A stretch of 64,000 bases of DNA from SHZL01 sp963708905 (GTDB lineage: Bacteria > Pseudomonadota > Gammaproteobacteria > Xanthomonadales > SZUA-36). Shown here one piece after another: positions 7,502 through 15,351 of this stretch; position 1 is the stretch's first letter; each line of letters begins with the position of its first letter. The position numbers and the translations under genes are program-made. The notes beneath the pieces were generated by a model. That model ran no database searches and was not told the DNA's origin. It saw only the letters and a program-made list of their open reading frames with translations. The stretch covers positions 1-64,000 of the forward strand of contig CAVPUV010000014.1 of the NCBI GenBank assembly GCA_963708905.1, read 5' to 3'.

Positions 7502-9538
7502 ATGAGCAACCACCTCGCCGGCGAAACCAGCCCCTATCTGCTGCAGCATGCCGACAACCCGGTGGACTGGTATCCCTGGGGTGAAGAAGCGCTGGCGCTG
7601 GCAAAAAATCAACACAAGCCCATTTTGCTCAGCATCGGTTATGCCGCCTGTCACTGGTGCCATGTGATGGCGCATGAATCGTTCGAGGATGAAAACACCG
7701 CGCAGCTGATGAACCAATGGTTTGTCAATATCAAGGTGGATCGCGAAGAGCGGCCTGACCTCGACAGCATCTACATGGCCGCGGTTACCAGCATGACCGG
7801 TCATGGCGGCTGGCCCATGACCGTGTTCCTGACGCCGCAGGGCAAGCCGTTTTTCAGCGGCACCTATTTCCCGCCGCAACCGCGCCACGGCATGCCGGCC
7901 TTCAGCCAGGTTCTGGCCAGCATCGCGCAAGCCTGGCAGAGCCGGCAGGATGAAATCCAGCGCAGTGCGGACAGTGTGTCCCGGCACTTGCAGGAAGGTC
8001 TGCAAACTTCCTCCGCGCAGGAACTGCAAGTTGAACTTCTGGATCAGGCCCGGCGCCAGCTGGAGGGCGAGTTTGACCGGCAGTGGGGTGGATTTGGCAC
8101 TGCCCCAAAGTTTCCGCAGCCGATGGTGCTCGAGTTCCTGCTGCGGGACTACCTGCGTGCCGCGCAGCCAACAACGCTGGACATGCTGACCTTGACCTTG
8201 CGTAAAATGGCCCAGGGCGGGATGTATGACCAGTTGGGTGGGGGCTTCGCGCGTTATTCCACCGATCAGCAGTGGCTGGCGCCGCATTTCGAGAAAATGC
8301 TCTACGACAACGCCCAGCTCGCGCGGCTCTATCTGCGGGCCTGGCAGGTCACGGGGGATGCATTTTTCCGCGAGGTCGCCGAACAGACACTGGATTACGT
8401 GATGCGTGAAATGCGCCATGAGGACGGTGGTTTCTACAGCAGCCAGGATGCCGACAGCGAGGGCGAGGAAGGCAAGTTCTTTGTCTGGAGCGCAGACGAG
8501 ATTTGCGCGCTGCTGGGCGTTGACGCCGAGTTGTTCATGCGGGTGTATGGCGTGTCCGCGGGCGGCAATTGGGAAGGCAGGAACATCCTGCACCGGGAAC
8601 AGGACGCGGCGGACGTCGCGGCGGAATTGGGTCTGGGTCAGCAGCATGCCGCCGAGGCGCTGCAGCGCAGCCGGCAAAAACTTCTGCAGGCGCGCTCGCA
8701 GCGTGTCTGGCCCGGACTGGACGATAAAATACTGACCGCCTGGAACGGGCTGATGTTGAGCGCGTTTGCAGAGGCGGGCCGGGTGTTGGGGCGCGCCGAC
8801 TACCTGGCGGCAGCAACCGCCAATGCGGAATTCCTGCGGCGTGAACTGTCTGGCCAGGACGGCCGGCTGTTACGCACCTGGAAAGCCGGAGCGGCGGCGA
8901 AATATAACGCCTACCTGGAAGACTATGCCTGCCTGGCCGAAGGCTTGCTCACCCTGTACGAAGCGACTTTTGCAGCAGAATGGTATTGCTGGGCCGGGCA
9001 GCTGGCGCGTGTCATGCTCGAGCATTTCAAGGCTGCCGATCAGCCCGGTTTTTTCGATACCTCCGATGATCATGAAGCCCTGCTGCACCGGCCGCGCGAT
9101 CTGCAGGACAATGCCATGCCCAGTGGCAACGCCAAAGCGGCGCTGGTGCTGTTCCGCCTGGGGCTTTATTCAGGCAAAGCCGAGTACTTCGCAGTGGCAC
9201 AGGATGCCGTGGCCGCGGTGGCAGACATGATGCGGCGTTATCCAGCCGGGTTTGGCGAGTGGCTCAACGTGGCCAGCTTCATGCTCGGCCAGCCACGTGA
9301 ACTCGCACTGGCTGGCCCGCTGCCAGCTCTGCAAGGCATGCGGGCGGTGGTAAATGAACAGTACCGGCCGAATCTGGTGGTTGCCGCGGGTAGTGGCGAG
9401 GACGCGGTCGCAGTGCCCGTGCTGGCGGGCCGGCCGATGCTCAACGGATTGCCGGCGGCCTACCTGTGTGAGCGTTTCAGCTGCCAGGCACCGGTTGCGG
9501 ATGCAGTGGAGTTGCGTCAATTGCTGGCTGCCAAATAA
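7502..9538 (+). CDS. YyaL/SPATA20-type thioredoxin-domain protein (DUF255)
   Basis: 678 residues. The N-terminal thioredoxin-like domain has the family signature SPYLLQHADNPVDWYPWG and the CxxC pair in AACHWCHVM, followed by GGWPMTVFLTP and a GTYFPP segment. The remainder is an alpha/alpha-barrel resembling N-acylglucosamine 2-epimerases and glycoside hydrolases (KILTAWNGLMLSAFAEAG). The biochemical role of the family is not settled. A ribosome site (CAGGAG) sits just before the ATG. It is probably in an operon with the upstream decarboxylase gene; glgP follows after about 100 bases. Confidence 0.9.
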   Translation: MSNHLAGETSPYLLQHADNPVDWYPWGEEALALAKNQHKPILLSIGYAACHWCHVMAHESFEDENTAQLMNQWFVNIKVDREERPDLDSIYMAAVTSMTGHGGWPMTVFLTPQGKPFFSGTYFPPQPRHGMPAFSQVLASIAQAWQSRQDEIQRSADSVSRHLQEGLQTSSAQELQVELLDQARRQLEGEFDRQWGGFGTAPKFPQPMVLEFLLRDYLRAAQPTTLDMLTLTLRKMAQGGMYDQLGGGFARYSTDQQWLAPHFEKMLYDNAQLARLYLRAWQVTGDAFFREVAEQTLDYVMREMRHEDGGFYSSQDADSEGEEGKFFVWSADEICALLGVDAELFMRVYGVSAGGNWEGRNILHREQDAADVAAELGLGQQHAAEALQRSRQKLLQARSQRVWPGLDDKILTAWNGLMLSAFAEAGRVLGRADYLAAATANAEFLRRELSGQDGRLLRTWKAGAAAKYNAYLEDYACLAEGLLTLYEATFAAEWYCWAGQLARVMLEHFKAADQPGFFDTSDDHEALLHRPRDLQDNAMPSGNAKAALVLFRLGLYSGKAEYFAVAQDAVAAVADMMRRYPAGFGEWLNVASFMLGQPRELALAGPLPALQGMRAVVNEQYRPNLVVAAGSGEDAVAVPVLAGRPMLNGLPAAYLCERFSCQAPVADAVELRQLLAAK

Positions 9539-9635
9539 TAAGACGGCCGGTCTTGTCCTGATCTTCAATCGTTGCGTCCGCGCGGTTTTTGTAGTTGAAT
9601 CGCACGCTGGCCGTTGCCACCGATAGCAAGCACAC

Positions 9636-12059
9636 ATGATCGCAGTACTGAAAAAAGAAGATCTGAAAATACGCATACTCGAACGTCTGGTCTATTCCGT
9701 GGGCAAGGACGTGGAACATGCCGTGCCCAGGGACTGGTGCGTCGCCCTGATCCTGGTGATACGCGACAAGATCGTGGATAACTGGATTGAAACCACGCAG
9801 CGGATCTATCAGAAAAAGCAGAAACGGGTGTACTACCTGTCGATGGAGTTTCTGATCGGGCGCCTGCTGGGTGACACCATCTCCAACCTGGGCCTGGGTG
9901 ATGTTTGCCGTCTCGCCATGGCGGATCTGGGTATCAATCTGGATGACATCCTGCTGCAGGAGCCGGACGCGGCGCTGGGCAACGGAGGTCTCGGCCGTCT
10001 GGCCGCCTGTTTCATGGATTCCATGTCCACGCTGGGCATCGCCGGTTTCGGTTATGGTATCCGCTACCAGCACGGACTGTTCCGCCAGCGTCTCGGCGAA
10101 GGCTGGCAGATCGAGGAGGCGGAAGACTGGCTCATCCAGGGGGGGAATCCGTGGGAATTCGAGCGGCCGGAGGCGTCTTACAGTATTTCTTTTGGCGGTG
10201 CGGTGCGTACCGAGGGTGATGCCGGAGAACGCTGGCAGCCGGCGGAGCAGGTGCTGGCCCGTGCCAATGACATGCCCATTGCCGGCTGGGGCGCGGACCA
10301 TGTGAATACGCTGCGTTTGTGGTCGGCAACCCCGGCCAAGACGTTTGACCTGTCGCGCTTCAATCAGGGGGATTACCTGCAAGCCGCGCAGCACCAGGTA
10401 CTGGCCGAAACCCTGACCCGCGTGCTCTACCCGGATGATTCCACCGGCACCGGCCGCGAGCTGCGCCTGAAACAGGAATATTTTTTTACCTCGGCTTCGG
10501 TACAGGATCTGCTGCGTCGCTTTCTGCAGGACCACGATGATCTGCATACACTGCCCGATTTCGTCGCCATCCAGCTCAATGATACACATCCCGCCATCAT
10601 GGTTGCCGAATTGATACGGCTGTTGATCGATGAACACGGCTTTGAGTTCCGGCCGGCGCTGGAAGTGGCCCGTGCCTGCATTTCCTATACCAATCACACC
10701 TTGCTGCCGGAGGCGCTGGAACGCTGGCCGCTGGAATTGTTTGCCCGCGTGTTGCCGCGGCACCTGCAGATCATCCGCGAACTGGATCAATGGGTGACGC
10801 AGGAAGTGCGCGACGCGGGTGTCGCCATCGAGGCGGAAAAGGTGCGGGTGATATTCGCCCATGACGATCAGGGTGGAGAAGTGCGCATGGGCAACCTGGC
10901 TTTCATCGGCAGCCATCGTGTCAATGGCGTATCGGCGCTGCACACGCGCCTGATGACACAGACCGTTTTCGGTGATCTGCACCGGCTTTATCCGCAGAAA
11001 ATTGTCAACATCACCAACGGCGTGACGCCGAGACGCTGGCTGTATCACTGCAATCCGGCCCTGGCCAGCCTGATCAGCGCAACCATTGGTGAAGACTGGA
11101 TTGGCGATCTGGAAAACATCCGTGATATAGCACCGCATGCTCATGACGCCTCGTTCCGTGAAGCCTTCATGGCTGCCAAGCAGCAGAACAAGCTCCGCCT
11201 GGCCAACAAGATCCTGCAGGCCACGGGCATCAGCGTCGACCCGCAAGCCCTGTTCGATGTGCAGATCAAGCGCATCCACGAATACAAGCGCCAGTTACTC
11301 AATGCGTTACAAGTGGTGGCCCGTTACCGGGCGATAGTGGAAAACCCCGCTGCCGACTGGCTGCCGGTGGTGAAGATTTTCAGCGGCAAAGCGGCTCCGG
11401 GTTATATGATGGCCAAGTTGATTATCAAACTGATCAATGATATCGCCGCCCGGGTGAACCATGATCCGCTGGTGGGCGACCGCCTCAAAATCATCTACCT
11501 GCCCAATTACAACGTTTCCCTGGCCGAAATCATTATTCCGGGCGCCGATCTTTCCGAGCAGATTTCGACTGCAGGCATGGAGGCCTCCGGCACCGGCAAT
11601 ATGAAACTGGCCCTGAACGGTGCACTGACCCTGGGCACGCTGGATGGCGCCAATATCGAGATTCGTGAACAGGTGGGCGCGGACAACATGTTCATTTTCG
11701 GCTTGACCGCAGAGGGCGTGGTAGAACGCCGCCGCGGCGGTTACGATGCCGCCGGCCTTATCGACAGCGATCCAGTCCTGTCCTCGGTGTTGAGCGATAT
11801 TCGTTCCGGGGCTTACTCGGCGGGAGACGGCGAGCGCTTCAAAGCCATCAGCGACCATCTCTATCACCACGATTACTTCATGGTGGCGGCCGATTTTGCG
11901 GCTTATCTGGCTGCCCAGACCGCAGTCGAGCAGGCTTTCCGGCAGCGTGACGACTGGGCGCGGTCCGCAGTTCTCAATACCGCCCACGTGGGCTGGTTTT
12001 CATCCGACCGGGCGATTCGCAGCTATGACCGGGAGATATGGCACTCGCGTGGCGCGTGA
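9636..12059 (+). CDS. glgP: Glycogen/alpha-glucan phosphorylase
   Basis: 807 residues, normal for the GT35 family. It releases glucose-1-phosphate from the non-reducing ends of glycogen, using PLP. Seen directly: VYYLSMEFLIGRLL near the N-terminus, the family block with ALGNGGLGRLAACFMDS, DTHPA in the middle, and the PLP lysine at about residue 657 in the segment EASGTGNMKLALNGALTLG. It is convergent with glgB, whose stop is 37 bases beyond. Together with glgB, glgC and glgA in the same window it supplies the degradation arm of glycogen metabolism. Confidence 0.95.
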   Translation: MIAVLKKEDLKIRILERLVYSVGKDVEHAVPRDWCVALILVIRDKIVDNWIETTQRIYQKKQKRVYYLSMEFLIGRLLGDTISNLGLGDVCRLAMADLGINLDDILLQEPDAALGNGGLGRLAACFMDSMSTLGIAGFGYGIRYQHGLFRQRLGEGWQIEEAEDWLIQGGNPWEFERPEASYSISFGGAVRTEGDAGERWQPAEQVLARANDMPIAGWGADHVNTLRLWSATPAKTFDLSRFNQGDYLQAAQHQVLAETLTRVLYPDDSTGTGRELRLKQEYFFTSASVQDLLRRFLQDHDDLHTLPDFVAIQLNDTHPAIMVAELIRLLIDEHGFEFRPALEVARACISYTNHTLLPEALERWPLELFARVLPRHLQIIRELDQWVTQEVRDAGVAIEAEKVRVIFAHDDQGGEVRMGNLAFIGSHRVNGVSALHTRLMTQTVFGDLHRLYPQKIVNITNGVTPRRWLYHCNPALASLISATIGEDWIGDLENIRDIAPHAHDASFREAFMAAKQQNKLRLANKILQATGISVDPQALFDVQIKRIHEYKRQLLNALQVVARYRAIVENPAADWLPVVKIFSGKAAPGYMMAKLIIKLINDIAARVNHDPLVGDRLKIIYLPNYNVSLAEIIIPGADLSEQISTAGMEASGTGNMKLALNGALTLGTLDGANIEIREQVGADNMFIFGLTAEGVVERRRGGYDAAGLIDSDPVLSSVLSDIRSGAYSAGDGERFKAISDHLYHHDYFMVAADFAAYLAAQTAVEQAFRQRDDWARSAVLNTAHVGWFSSDRAIRSYDREIWHSRGA

Positions 12060-12096
12060 TGCATCATTCCATTTTCACCAGCAGTCTCTTCACTGT

Positions 12097-14343
12097 TCAA
12101 TGTGTTCCCCCCGGGTCTGTTGCCTGCTCGGGCTGCAGCACCAGCGCCGCCAGCGGCGGCAGGTTCAACAGCAGGCTGTAAGGCCGGCCACCATAAGCGA
12201 TGGACGCAGATTCCACGGCGGCTGCATGATGCAGGCCGCTACCGCCGAACTCGGCCGCATCCGAATTGAAGATTTCGTGGAAGCGCCCGGCGCGGTGCAA
12301 CGGGATGCGGTAAGCCTGCCTCGGTTCGGGGGTGAAATTCAGCACAATGAGCACTGATCCGGTGGCGCCATGACGCAAAAAGCAGATCACGGAATTCTGC
12401 CGGTCTTCACCATTCAGCCATTCGAAGCCGCGCGGATCGCAATCCCACTGTGACAGCGCGGGTTGGATCGACTGCAGACGATTCAGGGCCGTCAACAAAC
12501 GGCTGATGCCTTGCGCGCCTGGCGCGTTGGCGAGATGCCAGGGCAAGCCGACGGCGGCATCCCATTCTCCCGCCTGGGCGAACTCGCCGCCCATGAACAA
12601 CAATGGTTTGCCCGGGAACAGCCATTGGTAGCTGTACAGCAAACGCAGGTTGGCGTAACGCTGCCATTCATCGCCGGGCATGCGCCCGAACAGGGATTTT
12701 TTCAGGTGCACGACCTCGTCGTGGGACAGCGGCAGGATAAAGTTTTCGTCAAAGGCATAAACCAGCGCGAACGTCAGCCAGTCATGGTGGTACTGACGGT
12801 AAACAGGCTCCTTGCTCATGTAATTCAGGGTATCGTGCATCCAACCCATATTCCATTTCAGATGAAATCCCAGGCCGCCGGCTGCCAGCTCATGGGTGAC
12901 TCCGTGCCAATCGCTGGATTCCTCGGCCATCATCAGACAGCCGGGGCATTCGCTGCGTACGGCCTGGTTCAGTTCGCGGATGAAATCGATGGCTTCGAGC
13001 TTGTGGTGGCCGCCGTATTTATTCGGCGTCCATTGTTCCGCCTGGCGGGAGAAATTCAGGTACAGCATGGAGGCGACTGCGTCCACGCGCAGCCCGTCAA
13101 GATGAAACTCCTGCAGCCAGTACAAAGCACTGGAGATGAGGAAACTGCGCACTTCGTGGCGTTCGTAATTGAACACCAGTGTGCCCCAGTCGCGCTGTTC
13201 GGCTTTCTGCCATTCATGGTATTCGAACAGGACATCGCCATCGAAGCGGGCCAAAGCGTGCGCATCGCGGGGAAAATGAGCGGGCACCCAGTCGAGAAAC
13301 ACACCGATACCCTGCTGGTGGCAATGATCGACAAACGCACGGAAATCATCGGCAGTGCCGTGGCGGCTGGTGGGCGCAAAGTAGCCGGTGGTTTGGTAGC
13401 CCCAGGATTCATCCAGCGGATGTTCCATCACCGGCAGCAGTTCAATGTGGGTAAAGCCCAGGGCGCGGACGTGTTCACACAGCTGCCTGGCCAGTTCAGG
13501 GTAGCTCAGGAAGCTGCCATCGGCTTGCCGGCGCCAGGAGCCGAGGTGTACTTCGTAAATCGCGATGGGGCGGTCCAGGGCGTTGATCTGCGTGCGCGAT
13601 TGCAGCCATTGGCTGTCATGCCACGGCTGCGCAGCCGCTTGCGGGACCAGGCTGGCGGTGGCTGGCCGCTGCTCGATCCAGCGCGCGAATGGATCTGATT
13701 TCAGCAGGATTTCGCCACTGCCGGCGTTGCGGATTTCAAACTTGTACGGCCCGGCATCGAGGCCGGGGATGAACAGCTCCCAGATACCCTGTTGCGGGTG
13801 CAAGCGCATGGGGTGACAGCGCCCGTCCCACGAGTTGAAATCACCCACCACGCTGACCCGTTCCGCATTGGGCGCCCACACGGCGAACAAGCTACCGCTG
13901 ACACCATTGATGGCAAAGTGGCGCGCACCGAGCAGGTCCTGGGCGTGATAATTGCGGCCGGCATGAAATGCCTCCATGGCGCGCGGATCCAGTACCGAAG
14001 CAAAACTGTAGGGATCGTTACGCTGCACACGCTGACCGGTATCGGTCTGCCACAACAGCAGAGGTTGCCGCGGCAGATTGGAGAAATCACCGCGATATTC
14101 GAACAGGTCCGAATGCGGAAACCGGCTCAATGGTTTGCTTTCATCTTCCAGCCACACCTGCCGGGCGCGTGGAATGAAGCAGCGCAGTACCTCGCCATGC
14201 GCGGTCTGGTGCCGTCCGAGAAACGCGAAGGGGTCACCATGCCGTCCCGTGGACAGTTTGCCCAGGTTCTCAACTACCGCATCTTCGACAGCGGGTTCCG
14301 CCGCAGGAGACGGCGGCGCGCTTTCGTTGCCTGGTCTGCGAAT
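12097..14343 (-). CDS. glgB: 1,4-alpha-glucan branching enzyme, probable ATT start
   Basis: GH13/CBM48 branching enzyme. The catalytic nucleophile Asp lies in DGLRVDAVAS (about residue 420), the acid Glu in MMAEESSDW (about 472), and the third Asp in LPLSHDEVVH. The conserved N-terminal DPFAFLGRH lies upstream of the first GTG (14157), so that start is too short. The frame stays open to a TGA near 14418 but has no ATG, GTG or TTG before it. GGAGG at 14356-14352 is followed, 8 bases later, by in-frame ATT at 14343-14341, giving 748 residues, normal for GlgB. CTG codons upstream are alternatives. Confidence 0.9.
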   Translation of the reverse strand: MRRPGNESAPPSPAAEPAVEDAVVENLGKLSTGRHGDPFAFLGRHQTAHGEVLRCFIPRARQVWLEDESKPLSRFPHSDLFEYRGDFSNLPRQPLLLWQTDTGQRVQRNDPYSFASVLDPRAMEAFHAGRNYHAQDLLGARHFAINGVSGSLFAVWAPNAERVSVVGDFNSWDGRCHPMRLHPQQGIWELFIPGLDAGPYKFEIRNAGSGEILLKSDPFARWIEQRPATASLVPQAAAQPWHDSQWLQSRTQINALDRPIAIYEVHLGSWRRQADGSFLSYPELARQLCEHVRALGFTHIELLPVMEHPLDESWGYQTTGYFAPTSRHGTADDFRAFVDHCHQQGIGVFLDWVPAHFPRDAHALARFDGDVLFEYHEWQKAEQRDWGTLVFNYERHEVRSFLISSALYWLQEFHLDGLRVDAVASMLYLNFSRQAEQWTPNKYGGHHKLEAIDFIRELNQAVRSECPGCLMMAEESSDWHGVTHELAAGGLGFHLKWNMGWMHDTLNYMSKEPVYRQYHHDWLTFALVYAFDENFILPLSHDEVVHLKKSLFGRMPGDEWQRYANLRLLYSYQWLFPGKPLLFMGGEFAQAGEWDAAVGLPWHLANAPGAQGISRLLTALNRLQSIQPALSQWDCDPRGFEWLNGEDRQNSVICFLRHGATGSVLIVLNFTPEPRQAYRIPLHRAGRFHEIFNSDAAEFGGSGLHHAAAVESASIAYGGRPYSLLLNLPPLAALVLQPEQATDPGGTH

Positions 14344-14351
14344 AAAGAATT

Positions 14352-14356
14352 CCTCC
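14352..14356 (-). promoter_or_regulatory. Ribosome binding site that sets the glgB start
   Basis: GGAGG on the minus strand, 8 bases before the in-frame ATT codon at 14343. It is the only strong Shine-Dalgarno match near the N-terminus required by homology. Confidence 0.6.
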
Positions 14357-14445
14357 GGTTGACGTGCTGATTTATGCAGCGCAAGAACGTATGATGAATT
14401 CAGGTTACCTGTGGTTCATTATTCCACGTCTGTGCGGGAGGCGGT

Positions 14446-15351
14446 ATGCCTGAGTCAAACACATCTTCTCAGGCCTTACTGAAAACCCTGTTGTGGACCC
14501 TGCTTGCGCTGGTCGCCTTTGCCGCAAATTCAGTATTGTGCCGGCTGGCTCTGGGCGAACAGGTCATCGATGCCGCGAGTTTTACCGTCATACGTCTGTT
14601 ATCCGGTGCCGTCGCACTATGGATCATTATCCAGTTATCGCGCAATAAAGCCGCGCCACCAGGTCAAGGCATCTGGCTGTCTGCGTTCATGCTGTTTGTT
14701 TATGCAGCGTGTTTTTCCCTGGCCTATATCACACTGGAAACAGGAACCGGCGCCCTGGTGTTGTTTGGTGCGGTGCAGTTGACATTAATCATTGCCGCGT
14801 TGATTTCCGGAGATCGGTTGCATCGGCTGGAATGGGCGGGGATGGTGACTGCTTTTGCCGGTTTTGTGTATCTGGTGTTACCCAATTTATCCACGCCATC
14901 CTTCAGCGGATTTTCACTGATGACGCTGGCCGGCATGGCCTGGGGTGGTTATACCTTTCTGGGCCGGGGTTCGCGCAACCCTTTGGCCGACACGGCACGA
15001 AACTTCAACCGCACCTTGCCATTCGTTGTGATGTTGATGCTCCTGGGCATACGCAACGCCCACCTTGAGCGGGACGGCGTTTTGCTGGCGGTGTTGTCCG
15101 GCGCCGTTGCCTCCGGCGTGGGTTATACCGTCTGGTATATGGCCTTACGCGGACTATCGTCCACCCAGGCAGCCGTTGCACAGTTATCGGTTCCGCTGAT
15201 CGCGGCGCTCGGCGGCATCGTTTTTGTGCGTGAAACGGTTTCCCTGCGCCTGCTGCTCGCCGCAGCGATGATACTGGGCGGGACGCTGTTTGTGGCGGCG
15301 GGCAGGCGCAGGCATAATGAAAAACCAGACGTCTTGCGAGATCCAGTATGA
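14446..15351 (+). CDS. EamA/DMT-family transporter
   Basis: 301 residues, ten hydrophobic helices in two EamA repeats (AFAANSVLCRLALG at the start of the first; GVGYTVWYMALRGLSSTQAA and PLIAALGGIVFVRE in the second). This pattern fits drug/metabolite transporters that export amino acids or other small metabolites across the inner membrane; substrate unknown. Divergent from glgB. Its stop overlaps the next start by four bases (ATGA at 15348-15351), so it is cotranscribed with the large ATPase gene, an unusual pairing. Confidence 0.85.
   Translation: MPESNTSSQALLKTLLWTLLALVAFAANSVLCRLALGEQVIDAASFTVIRLLSGAVALWIIIQLSRNKAAPPGQGIWLSAFMLFVYAACFSLAYITLETGTGALVLFGAVQLTLIIAALISGDRLHRLEWAGMVTAFAGFVYLVLPNLSTPSFSGFSLMTLAGMAWGGYTFLGRGSRNPLADTARNFNRTLPFVVMLMLLGIRNAHLERDGVLLAVLSGAVASGVGYTVWYMALRGLSSTQAAVAQLSVPLIAALGGIVFVRETVSLRLLLAAAMILGGTLFVAAGRRRHNEKPDVLRDPV

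Noticed and set aside
6893..8677. 594-codon open frame on the minus strand
   Set aside because: It is fully antisense to the decarboxylase and YyaL-type genes, which have clear family motifs; GC-rich shadow frame.
9477..11279. 600-codon minus-strand open frame under glgP
   Set aside because: Antisense shadow of a well-supported phosphorylase; no motifs.
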